This document shows positions 46,913-57,453 of a stretch of DNA of 64,000 nt, in pieces (position 1 is the first letter of the stretch; each line of letters starts with the position of its first letter). Source of the DNA: Cephalotus follicularis. Taxonomy: Eukaryota > Streptophyta > Magnoliopsida > Oxalidales > Cephalotaceae. The stretch is taken from NCBI GenBank assembly GCA_001972305.1, contig BDDD01005717.1, forward strand, positions 8,329 through 72,328. Reading direction: 5' to 3'. The position numbers and the translations under genes are program-made. The notes beneath the pieces were generated by a model that saw only the letters and a program-made list of their open reading frames with translations, was not told the DNA's origin and searched no databases.

Positions 46913-48528
46913 TTGTGTGGATTGTTGATGGATTGACGAATTAGTTACACATACGGATAACTTGTTGTGTGTACTACAAATGTAAGAAAAGTAAATGGGA
47001 TGCCAAGTGAGATTGAGGGTTGGATTTCCCCCTGGAATTGAGACTGGTGAAGTGATATCTCCTCGAAAGCGTCGACGCCTTTGTTAAAGCGTCAATGCCT
47101 TTGGTTCTGCTATGCATGGGATTCAATGCACAAAACGTTGACGTTTTGAGGTGATAAGCGTCGACGCCCAGAGGATAAGCGTCGACGCTTATCCCCCTGT
47201 TTTGGGTAATTTTGCTTGGATTGCACCGGTTAGCTCTGAAACGACTCTAGGCGCGTTAAAGCATATGCTTGCATTGACCTTGCATTATATTGGGCCTTGA
47301 TTATGGATTGTTATTGCTTTAAAAATGATTTATTATTTTTTGGGAGTTGCATGAATGATTTATTGCAAATCATTATTTTTTATAAACTGTTATGTTCGCC
47401 GAAATGCAGTTTTAAAAATTGATTGTTACAAGTATTTTATAAAGCATGATTTACTTGGAAAATGGATTGTTAATTATATTTACAAAGATATATACTTTCA
47501 GGTATTTATTTTTATAAATGACTTGAATTGGATTTTGATTGTTACGCTGTTAGTGCGGTGACGGAGGTTGTCACTTACCCTAATGTTAGGTCGTTCCTTG
47601 GGGCCAGGAGTTGGCAGGACACCACACTATGAGCTCACGTCTGCTTTCTGCCAGTCAGTCTCATTTGTTTGTTGAACTTTCCTCTGCCTGTGCCAGTTAG
47701 TCTCAACTATCGTTTGAGCTTTTCTCCGCCTTCGGGCCATTTACAAAGACGAGAGATAATACTAACCTACGGGTGGTGGTTATCCGCTTCGGATTGGATT
47801 GTTTGGTCCTTAGTGACGGGATTGCTGGATTGTGTTTATTTAGCCACTTGGCGTGGTTGCATAACTATTGAACGAGATATAACTACAATTACGTATTGTA
47901 TATATTGTGCTGCATCATAATGCATTCTTTACATGCTTTACATTATGGTTGACCCCGTTGGGTATTTATACTTTCTCGACTTAGCCAAGTGAGGACAAAT
48001 GCTAGCCCTTACAATTTCTGATTGGTAGGGACAACCGGACAAGTAGTACTGAAACTGTGTTGGAAGCTTCTTTCCTGAAGGTTTTTTTAAGTTGTATCGT
48101 GTTGTAATAATCATACTCTTGCTTAAAGAGAATGTTAAGTTGTACTTGTTAAGAAATATCAATTGGATAGCTGTATCAATTGGTTTTGTAACGATGGAAT
48201 CATTGTACTTTGGATAATTGTGTTATGGGTTGAAACGATGAATTGGAAATTGGATTATTAATGTGATTTTTCTGTATGAAAGATAATTATGTTTTAATGA
48301 AGTTTTATTCACACTCCGTTTTGAGGGCAATTAACGATGGAATTATCTTAACCATTGGTATCATATGGTATGGGACACATGTTACGGTTTTAACTTCGGC
48401 TTATAAACGAATGCTTCCGTAAAATATTAATTGCTTGAAAAGTTTTAAATTTTACCATAAATTGCATAAGCCGAATATCGTGTTAATTGCTACCATTAAA
48501 TCTCATTTATTGAAAATGGGGTGTGACA
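46913..48528 (+). repeat. 3' LTR (right part) of the gag-only gypsy element
   Basis: Begins with the TTGTG duplication and resumes the alignment to 32362-33992. Holds GCGTCGACGC at 47069, 47158 and 47179. The last lies in a perfect 22-base palindrome (47173-47194) with arms GGATAAGCGTC. Confidence 0.85.
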
Positions 48529-48533
48529 GGTTT
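48529..48533. repeat. Target-site duplication, right copy (gag-only gypsy)
   Basis: GGTTT, equal to 31100-31104. Confidence 0.85.
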
Positions 48534-48805
48534 TGCTGAAGGCCAAATTTCCACTGCTTTGAAGTGTTGATGATTGACAACAAAGCGATGTCGCTTCACC
48601 TTAAACCGTTGGCGCTTTAAGTCGACGCCTAAACTAAACTGTCTACGCTTTAAGCTAGACAATCGATGCTTTGTTCTACCCAGTCGATGCTTAACACATT
48701 TGATACCAAACAAGCTACAAAACAAGATATAAAACAAGATGTAAACCAAGAGATTTTCAACGAACAATAATCCAACGATTCAACAGAATTATCCCGGTCC
48801 ATACA
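48534..48805 (-). repeat. 3' LTR (right part) of the interrupted chromovirus fragment
   Basis: Continues 31099. Palindrome-like words (GTCGACGCCTAAAC, AATCGATGCTTTG) at 48595-48695. Ends CCATACA next to a polypurine tract (minus strand AAGGAGGGTAGAA). Confidence 0.55.
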
Positions 48806-49176
48806 TTCTACCCTCCTTACAAAAATTTTGTCCTCAAAATCTTATTACACCGTAGACTTAAAATGATGAGGATATTCTTTTCTCATCACCTCTTCCAATT
48901 CCCATGTAGCCTCTTCAACTCCGTGATTTTGCCATAAAACTTTTACTAAGGGAACTATTTTGGTTCGCATAATCTACTCTTTATAATCCAAAATTTTCAC
49001 CAATTGCTCATCGTATGATAAGTCTTTATACACTTGTATAGTTTTGACTCTTAGAACGTGAGATGTGTTCGCCATATATTTCTGAAGAAGAGATACATGA
49101 AATACATTGTGCACATGACACAGATTGGCTGGAAATGCAAGCCTATATGCAACCTATCCAATTCTTTCTAGATTCT
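48806..49176 (-). pseudogene. Integrase tail and chromodomain of the interrupted chromovirus fragment
   Basis: Pieces resemble VAYRLAFPANLCHVHNVFHVSLLQKY and a chromodomain end with VLWQNHGVEEATWELEE, as in the other chromoviruses here. The rest of pol is absent. Confidence 0.6.
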
Positions 49177-50805
49177 TGTTCACATGTTTTGAATGTTTTA
49201 AATTTATACCGCAAGTGCATGGTTGTGCAGTAATGGGTAGAACATTGGGAAATCAAGTTAATTTAAGTTCAATCTATTTAACCGAAGCATAACATGCAAC
49301 ATTGAAGTCCAATTATCAAAAATACTCCTAAACGTGCAAAACTAAACTAATTTATTAAAACAGGAACTGAAGGCGTCAACACTTTGTCAAGGCGTCGACG
49401 TGAATAGAATTAAAACAGAAAAGTGTCGACAAAAAGCGTCGATGAAAATCAAAGAAAATACTAAAGGCGTCGACGCTTTGTCAAGGGGTCAACGTGAATA
49501 ACTAAAACACACAAAAGCGTCGACGCTTACTGGGTTGGCGCCGACGGTTATAACACTAAATCGAAATTAACAGAATTTCCAATCATGAAAATTATGAACT
49601 ATAAAAGCAATAAATTAAAGGGAATAAAATGTGCAATTTAAAGTCGGTTTTAGGGTATAGAAAGTCACCATAGATTATATTAAACAATTCACTTACTTGA
49701 ACTATCAAACCTTGATAACCAATGGTAGCTAGGTCGACGCGTAGTGCAACAGTGATGACAAATCGTATGAGTAGTCATGCTAGATCTATACGGAGTATGG
49801 CATCTGCGGAAAATCGTATGAGTAGGCATGCTAGGTCTATATGGAGTGTGTTTGGCATGACAAACCGTATTAGTAGACTCCATTGATTGAATTATACACC
49901 ATTTATTCGCCAACGTTCTTATTCACTGACAATATGTTTGTGGATTTTAATCAGATAGAAAAAATGTGTGCGAAGGCAGAAAATTGAAGAACATATCAAA
50001 ACTTCAAGGATTTTTATTAATGGAATTGAAGCAATACAATATAGGCTTCGTTCTATCCCAAAAAACATTAAAGGTTTAGCTACTACACATTATAAATAAA
50101 CGAAAAACTGAATTGAAGAAGAAAAAGAAGCTTGGGGGTGGCTACAAAGTTTGTCACTAGCTTGGCACCTGTTTATGGCCGGCCTATAATGTATTTATAC
50201 TTACAAAGTTGCTAAGAAACGGAAATAAAATAACCTAGTTACAAGACTGGCAAAAATCTAAACTTTCCATATTCTACTGATCTCGTAAGCGTCAACGCTT
50301 ACAAGCAAGGCGTCGACGCTTAAATCATGAATGCAAGATGCGTTGACGTCTTGATTAGTACACATTAACGTTTAACCTACTGTTTGATTTGTGCATTTTT
50401 GGCGTTGACATCTTCATCATGGCGTTGACGCCTAAACGTTGAATTCCCAACACGTTGATGCCAAAGGGATTGTAGTTGATGAGGATCATCAAAACTGCAG
50501 AATTGTTACAGGTGAATTGCAAAGCGTCGACGCTAATGCTGAATCCGCCAGCACTTAAGAGTTAGTCATCGACGCTTAAAGTCTAGGCGTCGACGCTTAG
50601 CTCTGTTTTCTGCAGAATTTTTACCCATCTTCCATCTTTGATCTCTTGATCTCCAATTCACACCACTTTGAGTAGAATTCATGTACTTTAATCTACTTGG
50701 CCTTGTACCTGAAAATCATCACAATATAACCAAAATAGTGTATCCCAAGCATAAAAATATCACAAATAGATCATTAAAAATAACACATTTTAATGCTAAA
50801 CGAAT
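49177..50805 (-). repeat. 3' LTR of the Athila-like element
   Basis: Left end about 49177-49185, where chromovirus wording stops; right end next to the polypurine tract. GTCGAC palindromes lie at 49370-49570 and 50280-50600, with perfect GCGTCGACGC at 49467, 49517, 50310, 50524 and 50587. Confidence 0.6.
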
Positions 50806-50806
50806 A

Positions 50807-50835
50807 CCCCCATACGTAAACTTTGCTTGTCCTCA
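50807..50835 (-). promoter_or_regulatory. Polypurine tract of the Athila-like element
   Basis: Minus strand CTTGAGGACAAGCAAAG followed by TTTACGTATGGGGG, the usual Athila-type lead into the 3' LTR. Confidence 0.65.
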
Positions 50836-50839
50836 AGGA

Positions 50840-51850
50840 AACCAAATGGAAACCTAAAACAAGAACACAAAAACAAACACAAAAATAGTAAACACAAACA
50901 AAAACCTAACTCACTTTCGTAGGAATCACGATTGCATTTAGCACACGCAACCAGCCGTTAAACCCCTATGTGGCCCTAGTGGACGAGTTTTGTCTTGTGA
51001 GTGTTTTTCAGCGAATAAACACACAAAATTCAGTTCATCAAAACTTTGAAAATAGGCGAATTGTATCTATACGTAAAAATTCATAGAACACCCCCATACT
51101 TTAATTTTATTACCTCGTTTCAAGTTCTAGAATCAAAACGCATATCAGTTAAAGAGCTTTTACCAAAATTGTCTATTATTTAACCATTAATGACCAATCA
51201 AGATATGCCATCACAGAATCATAAAATCCTACTTTGGAGTTAGACAAAAGAGCTTTTTAGCACTTACACACATTTTCTTTCTTTTGCTTTTCTTTTTCTC
51301 TTTTTATTTATTCCTCCACTACTTTCTGTTTCAATGACCTGGATGGAGCAAACACTAGACACCCAAATTACTAAGTAGCTTCGGATTTTACAAACTTAAA
51401 TTCGTGCAATGTCTTGATCGCTTAATCTTCCTATAAGACCCATGTAGCGAGCTTTTGACCAATTACTCTCAAACCAGTTGGCTTTAAGGAACTTGGTGAA
51501 AAACACCCCTAAGGCTTAATTACTCGAATCAAATAGGCTACAAATCAAGACTGAATTAAAAGAGGTATAATATACATCATATTTCTTCATCAATTTTTTT
51601 ATATGCACGAACATCAATTCCTCGTCCTCCGCCTCAATAAGATTTTTCTTGCATTGTCCTCAATGCAATAAAACACAACTATAAAAATGGCAATGAATGA
51701 TCAAGAATATAAGAAACAATGCCATAAAATAAAGAACAAAAGGGGCAGGGTTTACCGAATATAATCATGGAGGCTCAAAATATGGAGGCGCATGAAGATC
51801 CATGGCCTCTTCCACCTATGCAGCCGTAAACTTGAGAAATCTTTGCACTT
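50840..51850. other. Non-coding stretch of the Athila-like element
   Basis: Between the unknown ORF and the polypurine tract. No open frame with recognisable content; long 3' spacers are usual in Athila and its pol-less relatives. Confidence 0.5.
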
Positions 51851-51851
51851 G

Positions 51852-52469
51852 CTACCCGTTTACTCCAAACGCTTCATTCGTACCTGTCTTAAAATACTGA
51901 AACATACAAGGTGAAAGCATAATTTTAACAATATAAACATAACCATAATAAGATTTCCACCAATAAACACCTTCAAAATTAAATTCCGAGTCATAAGGTG
52001 AGGAAACAGTTTTTACAAAATAAAACATATCCCACTGTGATATCCACCAATAAAAATCATCAAGAGAATCGTGACATATTAATGCATCTCCAATACCTGT
52101 CTTATCAATCGTAAACACACAAGGGGAGGAAACAATAATGTCAAAACCGTCCCAACGGGATTTCCACCAATAAAAACCATTAAGAGAACAAGAATAGTCA
52201 TGGACAACGAACATGTCAAACATTTGGTCATTGAAAACGCCTACCCTCCATCCTGTTTGATCTTTAGTAGTGAAAAAATTATTTTCGAGGATGGTGTGAG
52301 GGTGAGACAACATGCTAACCTTGCGTGTGAAATGGGACAGATTGTCCCGTTGACTATCCGAAGCAGAATCAATGATCCAATCATCCAACCAACTCAGAAT
52401 TTCCTTTTGCGTTACCTCTAACTCCTCAAAAATATTCAAACATTCCATGAAGCTGCTATCAAAATCCAT
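51852..52469 (-). CDS. Unknown 205-codon ORF with aromatic repeats in the Athila-like element
   Basis: Starts MDFDSSFMECL and ends EAFGVNG. I do not recognise it. Residues 1-45 are acidic and may continue the linker normally found after the Athila protease; the bases around 52640-52660 carry a second, similar phrase (FDRDFIEC-like). Residues 95-118, 135-160 and 165-190 are three imperfect repeats, each with an [FV]YWW[KI]S core, aromatic residues, then a SSPC or LSPC turn. Between repeats is a KTG[IT] phrase. No signal peptide or clear membrane segment. It stands where reverse transcriptase should be. It may be a linker expanded by duplication, a captured sequence, or chance. Confidence 0.4.
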   Translation of the reverse strand: MDFDSSFMECLNIFEELEVTQKEILSWLDDWIIDSASDSQRDNLSHFTRKVSMLSHPHTILENNFFTTKDQTGWRVGVFNDQMFDMFVVHDYSCSLNGFYWWKSRWDGFDIIVSSPCVFTIDKTGIGDALICHDSLDDFYWWISQWDMFYFVKTVSSPYDSEFNFEGVYWWKSYYGYVYIVKIMLSPCMFQYFKTGTNEAFGVNG

Positions 52470-52748
52470 GTCAAAGTACGTTTGGTCAGGCGTGGCAATT
52501 TTGTGTGTAATGGGAGAGATGATCCATTCACTATCCGAAGTTGGCTTGTTGATCTTATTTTCCAGCCACGCTAACGCTTCCTCATTTTCCAGCCACGTTA
52601 ACTTTTCATTTAGGGTAACTTTCGTTTTCTAAGAATCTCCCATACACTCAATGAAGTCTCTATCAAAATCAATCTCAACATATGTGGCAATCCTATAAAG
52701 AATCGAGTGTATCACATAGATTTCATCAAAGTCGCCTTGATGCTTTCC

Positions 52749-53768
52749 CTAACGGGAAATGTTAAAATCCATTGACGACTTTCCAAAACTCAACTTCATG
52801 AGGCTATTTCGGCAATTGATTAAAGCATTACTCGTGTCCAAGAATGGTCTACCAAGGACAACTGGAATTTTATCTTTTATATTCGCAATAGGTTGGGTAT
52901 CTAAAATGACAAAGTCAACAGGAAAGAAAACCTCACCAACCTTGATCAAAACATCCTCAATTTCCCCTCTTGGGACTTTCACCGACCTATTAGCTAATTG
53001 CAAACTCATCGTGGTTGGGTGCAACTCTCCTAAACCTAGTTGTTCAAAAAACAGAAGAGATTGTTGGGCAGCTAGTATCTTTGTACTTTGGAATCTTCGG
53101 TTGCGAGATAATCGCAGTGACATTTGCTGCCAAGAAAGCCTTTTTAGGAGTTTGAAGGATCCTCTTTTTTGTGCATAAGTCTTTTAGGACTTTTACGTAA
53201 GAGGGAACCTGAGTGATAGCATCAAGCAATGGAATATTTATATGGACTTGATTAAACGTTTTGATGATCTTTTCCATTGCTGGGGCTTTCTTACTTTGCA
53301 ATCTTTTTGGGAAAGGGGCTGGTGGATCATATGAACGCTCGAGTAACACCGCTGGTTGTTCCTTCTCCTTCTTCTTCTTCTTCTTCTCCTCCTCTTCTTC
53401 CTTATTTTCGTCTTGCGCACTTGAATTTGTTGGTTTCCCAAAGGAGTCAACCAACTGTTCTTTTAAGTTTTCATGCGCCGAGGACTCAACCAACTGCTTA
53501 CTCAAATTTTCAGATGGATCCGTTGGTTGGCACTCCTTTTCACTCCTTAGGGCAAACATTTGGTCTGATGGTCCCGAGTAAGAAGAGGAGCATTGCGGAT
53601 TAGATTGCGGTTGAGCGTGCGTGGGCTGGATCATGGTCGTCCTACGATTTGTTTCAGGATGGGAAGGCATTTTGCCCTTCTCTCTCTTATGTAACGCAGA
53701 TGCTAGTTGAGAGATTTGCCTCTCCATTTTGTGATGGCTAGTCATTACAGTACACATGAGAGTCTCTA
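52749..53768 (-). pseudogene. Gag C-terminus and protease region of the Athila-like element
   Basis: Gag part includes KMERQISQLASAL, a long Glu/Lys-rich run (TTC repeat on the plus strand near 53371-53400), the PPAPFPKRL block and IKTFNQVHINIPLLDAITQVPSYVK, which is diagnostic of Athila. The protease part has the block LGLGELHPTTMSLQLANRSV followed by PRGEIEDVLIKV and VVLGRPFLDTSNALI. Several breaks. Confidence 0.75.
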
Positions 53769-54547
53769 TGACCGGACCCGCTCCCGTTACCTCGGAAACA
53801 CGAATCCTGACGGGGAAGGCAACCTGCCAACAACCCGAAACACACCAAAGATCACAACCAGACTCGTCACGAAATGCTCGTCTAGGAAGTCAGGGCAAAA
53901 CGCTCAAGCCGACGTGGGCCTAAGCAAAGCTAAGCAACTAAGAAAAGCCCGAGGATACCCAAAGCTCACTGTTTAACTAAATTCAAGCTCTGCTACCCTT
54001 CTAAGAATGAAACGCTCCGTATCACTTAAGCCCGAGGAGCCCCGCCATCGTGCTCCACACGTGACCACATAAGGGTAACGTAATTGTCTGAGGACTCTCC
54101 AAGTCCGAGGATACCACTAAGGTTCCACCCATCCGGGGACAACACGCTCACATGGAAAACTCCAAAAGGGCACTCCAAATGATCAAAAGCCCGTGGACTC
54201 TCCCTAGTCCGAGGACTCGTCGCATGGTCCAAAGCTAAGTGATCCGATGTAAGGGCACGTCACAAGGAAATAACTACATGAGCTCCCCTAAACAACCAAG
54301 ACCACATGTCCGAGGACGCCCCATGTCCGAGGACAAGGTTCCCGTACTAGCTATACTACACTCAAGTCTAGAAGTCTAGTCTGACAAATGCCCAAGGAGG
54401 ACTGCCACGCCATCCCATGTCGGGCAAGACTCCAAGACCCTCCACGGCATCCCGGCACCACGGCACTAAGCCTTCTACAACCTAGAAACTTCAACAATCA
54501 ACGTAAGGATTCCCATAAACTTACCAAGGCATAAAACATCATATTGC

Positions 54548-57013
54548 TGTCACAGCCCGTTTTCCAAGAGGACAACATTACAGCGGTAAGGCAATCAACA
54601 CAACATAATTCAACTTATGCGATATTACATATAAACAAAAACCTTCAGTGGCGAAAGCAATAACATGAAATAAGCTGAATTTAAATATGTATCACGCATC
54701 CCATACTACGTGATACCCAAAAGTTATATAAAACCCAACATCAAAGTCGATCGCCCATAAACGAAGCGTGATAATACCGTACGAAATAAAATAAACCACA
54801 GTGTCCATCATTACATGACAGATATAAAAACCCCAATACAATAATCCAATTAACATAGTCATTGTTCATTAATTCAGTACATAAAATAAGAGAAACAATT
54901 CGGTCTTCTCCTTAAGTCTCCTTGCGTGCTCCATATCAAGTCCCATTCCATCAATCTGTTACATTAGGGGTTAGCCTTTGTCCTCACTCGGCTAAGTGAA
55001 TAAACTCATAAATGCAGTTCGAGGTATATGATAATGAGTATCATGAATGAATGCATTATGATGCAGTACAGTATATATATCGCAGTGTATACATGCATAA
55101 AGTATATGCATGTTCACAGTACAGGAATAACCTCATAAGGCTACATCAACACAAGCAGTAAGTATGTCCCAAAAGGAACCAGACAAACAAGTCATCATGA
55201 CCGTTGCCACCTCCTGGCCCCAACGTCATGCACTCTTACCCCATCCCTGTTTGCGAACGGTTTGGGGCAAGTCCTTCGTACAGGTTGCTTAGAACGATGA
55301 CTAAACAATCAACAGGTTATTAGCACAACGGCTAATAATTAGCAAGCACAAACACCGTACAGTACAAGTCATGCAATAAAATATAATTACTTGATCAAAT
55401 ATATTTGTTTAAACTATATTACTCCGTTCTCATGTTATGATAAGTTATAAAACTTAAAACAATACAGTTTGATTGTGTAACCAATCCTTTAAACATTTCT
55501 CTGTCTTTGGAAAATACTTTCCCCGATCATTTGAAAATATACATATATTTGGAAAATATACATTTTCGTACAATTAATGATTATAATAATCATACAAGCT
55601 TTTCAAAATGGTTAACATTTTAGCAATCAACCACAATGCAATTCATAGTACAATAATAATGCAAACATATGCTCAGAAGGCATCTAGGATCGTTCCTAGA
55701 GTCGTTTTGGGTCTAACGGGTCCTATTCGAGTGAAACTTTTCCAAACAGGGGAATAAGCGTTGATGCTTATCCCCAAGGCGTCGACGTCTTTACCCTAAG
55801 GCGCCAACATTTCGTGCAGTTATTCCCAGGCATTTTTGGACCAAAGACATCGATGCTTTTCCAAAGACGTCGATGTCTTTATGATACTAGGAGGTACCAG
55901 TTCGTGAATCTTGGTTCTAGGGGGAAGAATCCGGCCCTTAAACCTTCATATTAACAAATCTCACCCTCTCAAAGTGTAAGGCATGCTACTGGTTATCAGA
56001 ATATGTAACCAGAACATCAATTCATGAATAAACATGCAACCGCAAGTGGGTATTTCACCACCCACCGTGGACACTATTGTTCTTGAATTACCCAGAAAAG
56101 CCGTCGATGTTTTTACTCAAACATCGATGTCTTTCGCATTCACACATGAAGGCATCGACGTCTTTATGTAGGCGTCGTCATCTATTCAGCCCAGAACGTC
56201 ATTTCCATGGTTTTAACACACCAGGTCATTACCAATCCAATCTTTACATAAACAAGTTCGAATATTCATGTAAATTACACATGCATGGTTACTCCGTACA
56301 TCACAGTAGTCATCACAACAAGTCCAGAGATCACAGTTCATCCATTAACATGCAATTCATCAATGGCATTCATTATCTTAAAACTCAAACTGCAGGTATA
56401 ACAATCATCACTTTCCCCTACCTTGTTGTACCAAGTTAGGAACTAGAAAGTCCACCTCTTTGTGTTCCAAGGGTTGCTCACAGTAGCTCCAAACTCTTCC
56501 CAAGTTGCAATCCCAGGAGCTCCAAGCTCCAAGCTCCAAGTTTGGAGGGGGGAGGGGGGGAATGAAGAGGTGTTTTATGCTGGCAGGAATCCTCCCCTTC
56601 TCTCTTGTTTCACATGTACCCATACACACCCGTGCTCACCCCTCTCTCCCTCCTATTTTGACTCCTTCCCTTTCCCTTTCTACAGGTTGATGAAAGAGAT
56701 GGCATATCCTTTTTCATGCACCAGGTGAGGAACATGTTTTGAAGCATGCCTTGCAACGCACCAGCATGATCAACATGTCACATAGTGCATGTCAAGAGCC
56801 CTGGATGATGCCTCAAAATTTTCCCCATTGCATGTAATTCTGTCAGTGTATAACATGACAGATGTTCTTTTCAAAGATGTCGACGTCTTCCCTTAGACGT
56901 TGATGTCTTTTCCTCCTTCATACGAGGGTGTCGATGTCTTCGTCTACATCGACGTGCATGTACATGCATTCACGTGCGCCCTCGTTACAATAACGAAAAT
57001 TCTGGGCGTTACA
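54548..57013 (-). mobile_element. Solo LTR, same family as the gag-only gypsy element
   Basis: Begins TGTCACAGCCCG, ends CTGGGCGTTACA, 2466 bases, with perfect ATTGC duplications (54543-54547, 57014-57018). Its minus strand starts TGTAACGCCCAGAATTT, close to the LTR at 31105 and 35745. Palindromes at 55750-55885, 56100-56170 and 56870-56955 fall at positions comparable to those of the 31105 LTR. Confidence 0.8.
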
Positions 57014-57403
57014 ATTGCCGAGCATCCAAAAGCAATAGAAATCATATATATACCATAGATAAATTATATCCAAGGTTATCATCAATTATAGGGATAAAAG
57101 ATTCCCAAAAATTACAAAAGAATCTATACAAAAATCCCCCAAAATATGCCTGAAATGCATGCTGGTCCAAAAGTAGCCGAGGAGCTGGCTACCGTGCTGA
57201 CGCCAAGGACTTCATATCCAATGTAAGCCTTGGTCTAGTTGATCCAAAGAACTTCGTACCATGTCTTCCACTGCACAAAACTGAGAGGAGATTAGTCCAA
57301 CTAACTAGTGCGCGAGAAGAAAGAAATCCCGAGGAGTCCAAAAGTCCCTGGATGCCTAGAAACAACAACTCAGCTCTGTCCAACTGGGCCAACAACAATA
57401 TAC

Positions 57404-57404
<1 letters not shown>

Positions 57405-57452
<48 letters not shown>
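57405..57452. repeat. (TA)n microsatellite
   Basis: Twenty-four TA units in the LTR of the decayed chromovirus. Confidence 0.95.

Positions 57453-57453
<1 letters not shown>

Larger units (their letters stand above)
31105..48528 (+). mobile_element. Gag-only Ty3/gypsy element with a younger element in its 3' LTR
   Basis: LTRs are 31105-33992 and 35745-48528 (the latter interrupted). Ends TGTAACGCC...GTGTGACA with perfect GGTTT duplications (31100-31104, 48529-48533). A primer-binding site follows the 5' LTR and a polypurine tract precedes the 3' LTR. The interior is only 1.75 kb and holds gag plus a short tail; no pol is seen. LTRs differ by about 5 percent by eye, so it is older than the element nested in it. 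Gag has about three breaks. Confidence 0.85.
29527..49176 (-). mobile_element. Minus-strand gypsy chromovirus fragment, interrupted by a 17-kb nest
   Basis: Its 3' LTR is 29527-31104 plus 48534-48805 (about 1.85 kb) and a pol tail follows at 48806-49176. Between these lies the element 31105-48528 with its GGTTT duplication. The left LTR end TGTAACGCCCG and the polypurine tract next to 48805 support the assignment. The rest of the element is absent here, the Athila-like element beginning at about 49177. Broken. Confidence 0.55.
49177..53768 (-). mobile_element. Athila-like element with gag and protease but no visible polymerase
   Basis: 3' LTR about 49177-50805, polypurine tract next to it, then a non-coding stretch, an unknown ORF (51852-52469), and Athila-type protease and Gag. 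The phrase CCGCAAGTGCA in the LTR and CTTGAGGACAAGC before the polypurine tract are typical of Athila and related pol-less plant elements. No reverse transcriptase or integrase is seen. The 5' part is beyond the next element or lost. Broken, several breaks. Confidence 0.65.

Noticed and set aside
17145-56960. CRISPR array as explanation of the repeated palindromes
   Set aside because: Spacing is irregular, repeats are short and palindromic, spacers are not uniform, and the DNA is plant nuclear repeat sequence.
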